DNA of 16,370 nt from DASXTB01 sp036505615 (GTDB taxonomy: Bacteria; Acidobacteriota; UBA6911; JACQSX01): the NCBI GenBank assembly GCA_036505615.1, contig DASXTB010000147.1, positions 1 to 16,370 on the forward strand, read 5' to 3'. Shown here one piece after another: positions 1 through 6,843 of this stretch. The number at the start of each line of letters is the position of its first letter. Within the stretch, counting starts at the first letter, position 1. The notes beneath the pieces were generated by a model. The model was not told the origin of the DNA, did no database searches, and was given only the letters and a program-made list of their open reading frames with translations. The position numbers and the translations under genes were made by a program.

Positions 1-679
1 GGGAAGGTGGGACGACCAGACCTATGTGTTTCCCATGAATTTCCAGTTGATCCACCGCGTCCGCGCGACGCTGGGCTACAGCGCAACCGCGCCTAAAAAC
101 TACATGGATTTCTATTGGAACGGAGGGCGCTGGTGGGACCTCCTGAACGTCCGCTACGAGTTTTTGCGCGGAAAAGGCGGAGTTCCGGAGCTCAGGGAGC
201 ACTCGTCGATGATTCCTCGCTTTCAATTGACACGAAATATACAGACACTGGGCGGCCGCACATTTACCGATTGGATTTTGGCAACCGCCGATGAACCCGA
301 TGCGGTGGTGCTGGATGCGTATGAACGGCAAAAACTTCCCCATGAAGCAATGCAGCTTCCCGGGCTGAAGACGTCAGTTCAGGGGAATGTGCAACTGCTG
401 TGGGAAACCAACAGGCACATGGAGATCAACGTAGAAACTGGAATGCCTGCCTTTCTCTTGACCAGCGAGCGCTACGACGAGGGGTGGCGCGCCTATGTGG
501 ACAAATCGCAGACTCCGGTAGTTAGATGTAACGGTGTGCTGCGGGGAGTATGGGTGCCCGCCGGAACGCATCGCGTCAGCTTTCGATTTGTCCCTCCCAA
601 ATTTCTGATGGGGCTTGCCATTTCGACGCTGTACTGGCTGGCGCTGGGGGCAAGCCTGTATTTGTTTCGGAAGAGGTAG
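1..679 (+). CDS. YfhO-family membrane protein, C-terminal fragment (cut by window start)
   Basis: The reading frame is open from base 2 of the window, so the gene begins upstream and only about 225 C-terminal residues are seen. The GTG at 26 is internal, because residues encoded before it (GRWDDQTY) align with the tandem paralogue downstream. The fragment matches the C-terminal part of that paralogue throughout: HRVRAT, YMDFY, DLLNVRY, PRFQLTRN, QTLG, PDAVVLD, and the terminal beta-rich segment with GWRAYVD and VPAGTHRVSFRF. It ends with one hydrophobic, probably transmembrane, segment (about LAISTLYWLALGASLYLF) and a basic RKR tail. YfhO proteins are multi-pass GT-C-like membrane proteins. 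The Bacillus member is linked to glycosylation of cell-wall polymers, but the substrate here is unknown. The stop is TAG at 677-679. Confidence 0.85.
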   Translation, partial: GRWDDQTYVFPMNFQLIHRVRATLGYSATAPKNYMDFYWNGGRWWDLLNVRYEFLRGKGGVPELREHSSMIPRFQLTRNIQTLGGRTFTDWILATADEPDAVVLDAYERQKLPHEAMQLPGLKTSVQGNVQLLWETNRHMEINVETGMPAFLLTSERYDEGWRAYVDKSQTPVVRCNGVLRGVWVPAGTHRVSFRFVPPKFLMGLAISTLYWLALGASLYLFRKR

Positions 680-756
680 GAGGACACCTCTATCAGCGAC
701 GAAGGAGGGCTAGGCCAGAGTTTCTACATTTTCTCATGCTGCAGTGCGCTGCAAAC

Positions 757-1056
757 CAGGGCGTCCGCGACCAATAGCAGTAGCCGGGGGTGCCGGAGCG
801 CGAAGCGCCAGGCACCCCCGGTCAGCGATTCCCCTACGGAATCGGACCGCGCAAGCGGTCCCATTTCCTCCTTCTCAATAAACACCGGGTGCAATATGAC
901 GAGCGTTATCTTTGGGACTGAGGCATCGATGACCGCTGAACTTGATGGGACCGCTTGCGCGGTCCGGGGATATCGGGGATTGCTTACCGGGGGTATCTGG
1001 CGCTTCGCGCTTCGGCACCTCCGGCTACTGCTATTGGTCCGCTTCGCGGACACTGG
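757..1056. repeat. Long imperfect inverted repeat with nested hairpins
   Basis: The left arm (about 757-866) is the reverse complement of the right arm (about 945-1056) with scattered mismatches and one small gap, around a spacer of about 80 bases. Shared landmarks are GACCAATAGCAGTAGCCGG (left) against its complement at about 1022-1041, and GACCGCGCAAGCGGTCCCAT at 845-864 against about 946-965. Each arm contains smaller hairpins. The clearest pairs CCGGGGGTGCC (784-794) with GGCACCCCCGG (811-821). It lies between the tandem YfhO genes. No transposase or target duplication is visible. Reading frames across it look spurious. Confidence 0.8.
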
Positions 1057-1069
1057 ACTTTGGACATTT

Positions 1070-1142
1070 GGAGAGACGGCCGGTGGGCCGTCTCCTGCAC
1101 AATCTTTCATCGTGCAGGAGACGCCCCACGGGGCGTCTCTCC
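1070..1142 (+). repeat. 73-bp nested palindromic element, copy 1
   Basis: Two 31-base arms (1070-1100 and 1112-1142) are imperfect reverse complements around an 11-base loop. Each arm is itself a hairpin (GACGGCC...GGCCGTC and GACGCCCC...GGGGCGTC). The homologous unit extends into the flanking GGCGCCGCTTCGCGGCGCC palindrome (about 1146-1164). Further palindromes follow at 1167-1182 (GCCCGCC/GGCGGGC) and 1188-1202 (GTCCGC/GCGGAC). A second copy lies at 5381-5453 in the opposite orientation. Confidence 0.85.
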
Positions 1143-1297
1143 AATGGCGCCGCTTCGCGGCGCCTCGCCCGCCTACGGCGGGCTGGGGTCCGCTTCGCGG
1201 ACACTGACCGCTGAAAGCGGCCTCGTTGAAGGAATCTCGAGCGCAGGATTCCTCTTTTTGCTTCCGACAAGAAGGGGAAGACTCTAGAATTCCGCTG

Positions 1298-3526
1298 GTG
1301 CGTTTCCGTCGATACCGGCCAGTTTTTGTGTTTCTACTTTTCACCGCGCTTTTCTTCTGGAAGATCACCTTTTCGGGTGAGTACAGCATGCTTTGCTCGA
1401 GATCCTGGGCCTGGCAATTTTATCCGTGGTTTCAGTTTTCTGCGTATGAAATCCAGTACAATCACACCTTCCCTCTGTGGGATCCGTTTTCTTACGCGGG
1501 CAAGAATTTCCTGGGAGAACCTGGCAACGGGGTCTTCTATCCCTGGAATTGGTTTATCTTTCTTGCTCCCTTGCGCTGGATGATTTCTGTCGACTGGGTT
1601 CAATTTTGGATCTTGCTCTCATTCATTCTGGGCGCGTGGGGTACTTATCGGTTCGCGCGCCATGCGGGCCTGAAGCTGGTGGGCAGCGTAATCGCGGGTG
1701 TGACCTTTATGTTTGGCGGTTACATGGCGCGAGCGGCTGTGTGGGACATAGGCGTCTTCCAGGGACTGCTTTGGTTGCCTTTCGTCTTTTTGGTTTTCTC
1801 AAAGGCTCTTGGCCAGATCAGCGTACGACAGCAGTTTAAATTCTCACTGCTCGCCGGAGCTTTCTGCGGAGTTGGATTTCTGGCCAGCGTACAGGCAGGC
1901 GTCTGCATCGTTTTGAGCCTGGCTCTATGGACTGGGCTCTATATAGTCCGGCCCAATTTGGCTGCCGGCCGCAAGACCGCTCTGGTCCTTCTGATGATTG
2001 TGGCTCTGGGCGCGCTGGCGGCAGCGTCGGTGCAACTTGTCCCCGCCCAACAATACTCCAAGGCTGCCTTTCATGCTGCTGACCCGGGGAAAGCTGGTGA
2101 GCTTCCCGCAGCAGACTACAAAGTAGATCCGCGCAGTTTGTTCTATCTTTTATTTCCGCTGGAAAACGGCCGGGGCGGGGCAGCCATCTACTTTGGCATT
2201 TTGCCGCTGTTTCTGAGCGCCTATGGTTTTTACCGCGCCAGGCAAACCGGAATCACTCGTTTTGCATTTTTAGCGCTGGCTGCTCTTCTCTACTGTTTTT
2301 CGAGATTCTCAGTGTTTCACGGCCTGCCGGCTAGTGCATTCCCGCTATTGCGCGTGACTCGCGAAAGTGAATCAATGCTGGCGACGTTCCATTTTGGGCT
2401 GGCACTGCTGGCCGGCGCCGGAGCGGAAAAACTAGCGATGGAAATCAGCAGGCCGGACCGGCGCGCGCTCCGCCGGTTGTGCCGCTGGAGTGGAATGCTG
2501 GCGGGAGTGGTAGGGGCAGCGCTGCTGGTGTTGAGTCTCTTCGATGTCGCGGGTGAAGGAAGCACCGCCCATATTTTTGCGGGCTATTTTGCAAAGCTCT
2601 ACTATTCCTGGCTGATGATACTGGCCGCGTTTGGGATCCTGGTTTGGCGCCTGGTGCAGAGAGGTGTCCCGCGACTCTTCGTGGCGGTGGTCCTGATCGC
2701 CTTGCTGATTGATCTGTCGGGGTTTAATACTCCCGGTATTCTGCTCCGCTCGGGCGCTGACGGAGTCACCAACTACTATCCGAGAGCTATTTATCGCCCG
2801 CAGCCGCTGTTGCAATTTGTCTGGTCGCTCAAGGAAGAAGGGAGATGGGATTATCCCGATTCCGTTTTTCCACCTAATTTCAGTCTCGTCCATCGCGTGC
2901 GAGCCACTCGCGGCCAGGGACCCACGATTCCGGCCTATTACATGGATTTCTATTCCAAAGGCGAACGGGCCCTGGACCTGCTCAACGTCCGCTACCAATT
3001 CACGGCTGCGGCTGGCAGCGCGCCGGCTGTGACAACGAGGTCCTCCGTGGTTCCCCGATTTCAACTGACGCGCAATCTCCAGACCCTCGGAAACCGTGCT
3101 TTTGGGAAGTGGTTGGACAGCGCTGACTATCAGCCGGACGCTGTGGTCTTGGACTCTTATGAACGCGAGAAGCTGCCCGACGAAGTGATTGGATTGAGCA
3201 GGCAGAAAACGCCCGCACAAGGAGCGGTTCGCTTGCTCTGGGAGAACAATCGCCGGCTTGAGTTGCAGATAAGAAACGATGTCCCAGCGTTCCTGATAAC
3301 CAGCGAGCAGTACGACGCAGGCTGGTACGCCTACCTGGACAATGTCGAGACGCCCGTTGTCAAGTGCAATGAAATTCTACGGGGGATTTGGCTGCCGGCC
3401 GGAGACCATCGAGTAAGCTTTTGCTATCTTCCAGTCGGGTTTCTGAAAGGCCTTACGCTTACCACTCTTTACTGGCTGGCTGTCTTTGCGGCGCTCTACT
3501 TATTCAGAATTAAGAATGAAGAATGA
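1298..3526 (+). CDS. YfhO-family multi-pass membrane protein (putative GT-C-like glycosyltransferase)
   Basis: About 742 residues with many hydrophobic segments. The first is at about residues 8-24. A loop reads PLWDPFSYAGKNFLGEPGNG and is followed by VFYPWNW, typical of YfhO proteins, where sugar-transfer chemistry is thought to occur outside the membrane. The last 230 residues form the soluble C-terminal part (GWYAYLD, LPAGDHRVSF) plus a final membrane helix. It is a tandem paralogue of the gene ending at 679. The frame is open back to a TTG at 1226. I prefer the GTG at 1298 because the extra 24 residues are hydrophilic, unlike the family, and overlap a GGAATC/GATTCC hairpin. A purine-rich stretch, GAAGGGGAAG at 1271-1280, could be a distant ribosome site. 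The start is uncertain. The last codons (KNEE, TGA) lie inside a heptanucleotide array. Its function is inferred from family only. Confidence 0.85.
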   Translation: MRFRRYRPVFVFLLFTALFFWKITFSGEYSMLCSRSWAWQFYPWFQFSAYEIQYNHTFPLWDPFSYAGKNFLGEPGNGVFYPWNWFIFLAPLRWMISVDWVQFWILLSFILGAWGTYRFARHAGLKLVGSVIAGVTFMFGGYMARAAVWDIGVFQGLLWLPFVFLVFSKALGQISVRQQFKFSLLAGAFCGVGFLASVQAGVCIVLSLALWTGLYIVRPNLAAGRKTALVLLMIVALGALAAASVQLVPAQQYSKAAFHAADPGKAGELPAADYKVDPRSLFYLLFPLENGRGGAAIYFGILPLFLSAYGFYRARQTGITRFAFLALAALLYCFSRFSVFHGLPASAFPLLRVTRESESMLATFHFGLALLAGAGAEKLAMEISRPDRRALRRLCRWSGMLAGVVGAALLVLSLFDVAGEGSTAHIFAGYFAKLYYSWLMILAAFGILVWRLVQRGVPRLFVAVVLIALLIDLSGFNTPGILLRSGADGVTNYYPRAIYRPQPLLQFVWSLKEEGRWDYPDSVFPPNFSLVHRVRATRGQGPTIPAYYMDFYSKGERALDLLNVRYQFTAAAGSAPAVTTRSSVVPRFQLTRNLQTLGNRAFGKWLDSADYQPDAVVLDSYEREKLPDEVIGLSRQKTPAQGAVRLLWENNRRLELQIRNDVPAFLITSEQYDAGWYAYLDNVETPVVKCNEILRGIWLPAGDHRVSFCYLPVGFLKGLTLTTLYWLAVFAALYLFRIKNEE

Positions 3527-3540
3527 AGAATTAAGAATGC
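3506..3540 (+). repeat. AGAATTA/AGAATGA heptanucleotide array, left arm
   Basis: Five units of exactly 7 bases in phase: AGAATTA, AGAATGA, AGAATGA, AGAATTA, AGAATGC. The TGA stop of the YfhO gene (3524-3526) falls inside the array, so its last codons are repeat-derived. It forms an inverted pair with 3599-3647. Confidence 0.85.
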
Positions 3541-3598
3541 AGAGGTTGAGTGAATGGTATTGGTAGGTGTGCTGCTAGCTAACTCATTCGTCGCTCGC

Positions 3599-3647
3599 CA
3601 TTCTTAATTCTTAATTCTTCATTCTTAATTCTTAATTCCTAATTCCC
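3599..3647 (-). repeat. AATTCTT heptanucleotide array, right arm
   Basis: Seven units in phase (CATTCTT, AATTCTT x2, CATTCTT, AATTCTT, AATTCCT, AATTCCC), the complement of the array at 3506-3540. It ends on the first base of the stop codon of the GWxTD gene. With a spacer of 58 bases the pair could fold into a long hairpin between the two convergent genes. Confidence 0.85.
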
Positions 3648-5257
3648 TAGCTTTTGACTTGGAAACGCGCTTCGGAGACCACTTCCTTGTTGCCGATCTT
3701 GTCTTTTACCGAAACGCGGACGCGGTAACTGCCTTCCTTTAGTTCCGGGATCGGAATGCTCCTCACCAGCACGATACGCTGGCCGCTGAAAAATTCCACA
3801 GAAGCGCCGTCTTCATCATTAATTTGTTTGATCACCTTGTCGCCGCTGGTGATCTCATAGGTGACTCCGACCTGGGGCTTAAGCTCCTTCTGGTCGACAG
3901 CGACATTGTAAACCTGCAGATAAACGTGCAGGGAATCTCCCGGAGGCAATTCCCGATCTACATTGGGAATCACTTTCAGGTCCCCCAGAATAAATTGCTC
4001 CATCGCTTTAGGAGCGCTGACTTGGCGTATGGTGCGCGCCAAGATCAGGGTGGAAGTTGTCAGCTTGGATGTGTCTGTCACGTTGGGGACCGCGATGCGG
4101 CTTTGGATCACTCCGATCTTTCCGCTGTGGAGATCCTTCACCACCAGGTCCAGTTTGTACAATCCCGGCTTGAGCAACAACATCTTCTGATAAACCGATT
4201 TGCCTTTTTTCTCCTGCTCTATAGTGGTAGAGGCGGTGTCAACGCTGACCGTATCGTCAAATTCCTGTACCAGCTTTCCGCCCAGCCCGCTCACTTTTCC
4301 GTAAATGTTAGCGGTGGCGGTAGAGCCATTTTCGATTTCCTTAAACGTCAGGTCCCTGTTGGAGATCTCCAGGTTAATCGGTACCAGGTATTGGTCTGAC
4401 GACAGCCGAATCAAGTCGTACGCGTGCCGGAATGGGAACATCTGATAGCTGATGTTGGTTTCCACAACCTGTTTCAAGTCGTCAAAATGGATCTGTGGTG
4501 GGCGCTGCAGCGAGAAGTACTGCTCCAGCCGGGCAAAGGGCGCGTCCTTGGCCCTCATTCCCTCCATGGCCTGGTAGGACGGGTCGTTGTATTTGCTGGG
4601 ATTAAAAGCAGCGCGGTCCTCTTTGTTACGCAGCCCCAGCATTTCGCTCTGGGTCAAGCCCGCTCCGGGAACGTAAAGCAGGGCATCCTTCTCATCGGGC
4701 GACAAAGCCATTTTGTATTCACCGCTAAACGTCTTGTCCACAAATTCGATTTCAATGTCGTCGCCAATGCCGTCGATATGGCGATAGCGCCACCTTTCAA
4801 ACGGGTAAGTCGACGTGGTCCCGCCGCCTTCGTAGATCTCCCGCTCGTATGTGCCCCCGGAGGGATGGGCTTCAATTTGCGCGGGAGGTCCGTACATGAT
4901 GTAAATCCGGCCACGGTCGGTCTTCCACCCGGGAATGCCGCTGCTAAACCGCTCATTGGAGTAGGCAATGCGCCGGTAGTGTTCTTCTTTGAACTCGTTG
5001 TTCGCCGTGCGTGGATCCGTATCCCGCCTGGCCCAAAACTGCTCGATGAAGTTTTCCTTTTCCTCGACAGTGGACAGCTTCTTGAAGACGTCTGCTTCCT
5101 CGGGTGTGATGATATAGACGACGTCCTCGGTTCGCCACTTCTTGAAATAATCCTCCATCTGCTCCTTGGCGCCTTTCTTGTCTTTGGCGCTTTTCTGCGC
5201 CAGGGCCAGGGAGAAACAAAGGATGACCAACGAGAGAAGAATCGCCAATCTACGCAT
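3647..5257 (-). CDS. Secreted GWxTD-domain protein
   Basis: 536 residues from ATG at 5257. GGGGAG lies 10 bases upstream (5268-5273 on the minus strand), which favours this start over the TTG six codons earlier (5275). The N-terminus is a signal peptide, MRRLAILLSLVILCFSLALA, with likely cleavage before QKSAKD, so the protein is exported. The GWxTD motif that names the family is GWKTD at about residue 110, followed by RGRIYIMYGPP. Just upstream is FWARRDTDPRTANNEFKEEHYRRI, written here as the conserved W-x-RRD-x-DP segment. The C-terminal half is beta-rich, ending in SYRVRVSVKDKIGN. The family is common in Acidobacteria and Bacteroidetes-type bacteria, and its biochemical role is not known to me. 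The TAG stop abuts an AATTCTT array that separates it from the convergent YfhO gene. Confidence 0.85.
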   Translation of the reverse strand: MRRLAILLSLVILCFSLALAQKSAKDKKGAKEQMEDYFKKWRTEDVVYIITPEEADVFKKLSTVEEKENFIEQFWARRDTDPRTANNEFKEEHYRRIAYSNERFSSGIPGWKTDRGRIYIMYGPPAQIEAHPSGGTYEREIYEGGGTTSTYPFERWRYRHIDGIGDDIEIEFVDKTFSGEYKMALSPDEKDALLYVPGAGLTQSEMLGLRNKEDRAAFNPSKYNDPSYQAMEGMRAKDAPFARLEQYFSLQRPPQIHFDDLKQVVETNISYQMFPFRHAYDLIRLSSDQYLVPINLEISNRDLTFKEIENGSTATANIYGKVSGLGGKLVQEFDDTVSVDTASTTIEQEKKGKSVYQKMLLLKPGLYKLDLVVKDLHSGKIGVIQSRIAVPNVTDTSKLTTSTLILARTIRQVSAPKAMEQFILGDLKVIPNVDRELPPGDSLHVYLQVYNVAVDQKELKPQVGVTYEITSGDKVIKQINDEDGASVEFFSGQRIVLVRSIPIPELKEGSYRVRVSVKDKIGNKEVVSEARFQVKS

Positions 5258-5334
5258 AATCTGCAAGCTCCCCAAAATCGACTTTTTGAAGGTCTATTTT
5301 ACACCAGGAAGGGACTTCTGGTTGATTAGAAGTT

Positions 5335-5496
5335 GAAGCCGCTCCAAAGGAGCGGCTCGGCGCCGCGAAGCGGCGCATTTGGAGAGACGCCCCGTGGGGC
5401 GTCTCCTGCACAATGAAAGATTGCGCGGGAGACGGCCCTCAGGCCGTCTCTCCAAAGTGTCCAAACCCGAGAGGCGCTCCAAAGGAGCGGGCTGGA
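5335..5496. repeat. Palindrome island containing copy 2 of the 73-bp element
   Basis: The island lies between the GWxTD and GHMP kinase genes. The element at 5381-5453 is in the opposite orientation to 1070-1142 and differs from it at five of 73 positions by my count. The flanking GCGCCGCGAAGCGGCGC palindrome (about 5360-5376) is shared with copy 1. Outside these are two GCTCC-AAA-GGAGC hairpins (5341-5353 and 5476-5488). No gene is supported here. Confidence 0.85.
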
Positions 5497-5503
5497 ACAT
5501 AAT

Positions 5504-6520
5504 TCAACTAGTCCTCTCAACCCTCACTCTAACCCCCGACTCCCGGAACCGATAATCAAGAACACTGGCTCCAGCTTCGGCCAGCGCCCGGCTGACGGCC
5601 TCACGCCGGCCTTGCTTTACAAAGCTGATCATGCAGCCTCCGCCGCCGGCACCGCAGATTTTGCTGGAAATGGCGCCGGCCCTCCGCGCCGCGCTTACAA
5701 CCCTGTCGATACGGGCGTTGGTCACGCCTTCAGCCAGTTCCTTGCGGTTAGCCCACTCGCGATCCAGCAGTCGTCCAAAGCTGTCAAGCTGCCGGTCGAG
5801 CAGAGCTCTATGCATTTGGACGGCTGTCTGCTTGATCTGTTTCATTTTTTCTACTGTGTTCCCGCTATCGTCTATGTATTTTTTCATCATGTTCCAGTTG
5901 CTGGTTCCCGAAAAACGCGATTCTCCGGTGAAGCTCAGCACCAGGCGTTCCTGCAAGGCATGCCGAAATCTTCTCGATAGTGTTAATTTTTCACGCCTCA
6001 CTCCGCTAATCCCGAACCAAAGAGCATTAAACCCACCATACATGGGCGGGTAGTAGTCCTGTTTGCCGGTTGGGATCCGTATGGACTGCGCCTCGATGTT
6101 TGCACCGTGATCAATCAGTTTTTCGGGATCAAGTTTCTTGCCTGAAAGCCGAACCAGGGCCGATGAGAGTGAAATCAAAAGCGATGAGGAAGCCCCTAAA
6201 CCAGAACCCTTGGGGACGCTGTTGCGTGTGGTCACCTCCAGCCCCTGCTTGGGCTGGTAAAACTTCAAGATTCGGGCTACCAGATCCATCACACCTGAGG
6301 GTTCCAGTTCCTCCAGCGATGGAGCTTCCTCGATCAGATCCAAATCCTCGGCGATCAAAACGACCTTGCCATCCTTGCGGGTGGCAAGGCGCACGCTGCT
6401 GTTAAGATCCACCGCCGCATTCACAGTGATTCCAAAATCTTCAAACAGATAAAGCGGGAAAATATCCAGAGTTCCTCCCGCAAGATCAATGCGGGTGCCT
6501 GCGTCCGCGTAGATGATCAT
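5504..6520 (-). CDS. GHMP-family sugar kinase (HddA-like)
   Basis: 338 residues, a normal length for GHMP kinases. All three family motifs are visible: DLAGGTLD near the N-terminus (about residues 12-19), the ATP-binding PKGSGLGASSSL (103-114), and the C-terminal glycine-rich KICGAGGGGC (287-296). The segment GKQDYYPPMYGGFN (152-165) resembles the GKQDQ-x-A-GGFN signature of D-glycero-alpha-D-manno-heptose 7-phosphate kinases. A C-1 or anomeric sugar-phosphate substrate is therefore likely, though the exact sugar cannot be read from the sequence. It should be cytoplasmic. The ATG at 6520 has a modest GAGGG about 7 bases upstream. The gene is divergent from the two phosphohexomutases, which suggests a shared sugar-phosphate or nucleotide-sugar pathway (inference). 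A repeat-filled gap of 323 bp lies between them. Confidence 0.85.
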   Translation of the reverse strand: MIIYADAGTRIDLAGGTLDIFPLYLFEDFGITVNAAVDLNSSVRLATRKDGKVVLIAEDLDLIEEAPSLEELEPSGVMDLVARILKFYQPKQGLEVTTRNSVPKGSGLGASSSLLISLSSALVRLSGKKLDPEKLIDHGANIEAQSIRIPTGKQDYYPPMYGGFNALWFGISGVRREKLTLSRRFRHALQERLVLSFTGESRFSGTSNWNMMKKYIDDSGNTVEKMKQIKQTAVQMHRALLDRQLDSFGRLLDREWANRKELAEGVTNARIDRVVSAARRAGAISSKICGAGGGGCMISFVKQGRREAVSRALAEAGASVLDYRFRESGVRVRVERTS

Positions 6521-6551
6521 ACCTAGGCCCTCGATTTCAGTTGAATCCCGA

Positions 6552-6600
6552 CAATTGCGGATTTGGGATTGTAGGTTTCAGATTTCAGACTTCTTATTTC
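6552..6600 (+). repeat. Degenerate heptanucleotide array, left arm
   Basis: About seven 7-base units in phase but strongly diverged: CAATTGC, GGATTTG, GGATTGT, AGGTTTC, AGATTTC, AGACTTC, TTATTTC. It looks like a decayed member of the CGGATTG family, opposite in orientation to 6689-6800. It sits upstream of the GHMP kinase start. Confidence 0.55.
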
Positions 6601-6688
6601 CCAATGCTTGAGAACTCCGAACTGTCCATCAATTCCTCTTTCAGTGCTCTCATTCCGGCACTCGAAGGTGATAACCCCTAAGGCAACC

Positions 6689-6800
6689 CACAATCGGCAT
6701 TCCACAATCGCCGATCCGCAATCGCCGATCCGCAATCGACAATCCGCAATCGACAATCCGCAATCGACAATCCGCAATCGACAATCCGCAATCCGAAATT
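6689..6800 (-). repeat. CGCAATC/GACAATC heptanucleotide array, right arm
   Basis: Sixteen 7-base units in phase. In the middle the units alternate CGCAATC and GACAATC, giving a near-perfect 14-base higher-order repeat (6731-6793). That regularity suggests recent expansion. It ends 43 bases before the start codon of the first phosphohexomutase. Between the two arms (6601-6688) is 88 bases of unique sequence with no feature I can name. Confidence 0.85.
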
Positions 6801-6843
6801 GAAGATTCTCCCATGACGCCCGTTAATCTTGTAAGATTTCCTC

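Noticed and set aside
680..1225. Insertion sequence between the YfhO genes
   Set aside because: The inverted repeats are long, but there is no transposase fragment or visible target duplication.
1226..1297. TTG 1226 as start of the full YfhO gene
   Set aside because: It adds a hydrophilic, hairpin-overlapping extension. GTG 1298 places the membrane helix at the usual distance. Not excluded.
724..1389. Open frames of 60-220 codons on both strands through the palindrome island
   Set aside because: They arise from GC-rich palindromes, carry repeated Arg/Gly/Pro-rich text in several frames and have no family signature.
2432..3220. 262-codon minus-strand frame inside the YfhO gene
   Set aside because: Shadow of a well-supported membrane-protein gene in another frame; composition is unlike a real protein.
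4424..5329. 301-codon plus-strand frame opposite the GWxTD gene
   Set aside because: Antisense shadow. The minus-strand protein has a signal peptide, ribosome site and the GWxTD motif.
6689..6793. CRISPR-like array
   Set aside because: Units are 7 or 14 bases with no unique spacers and no cas genes nearby.
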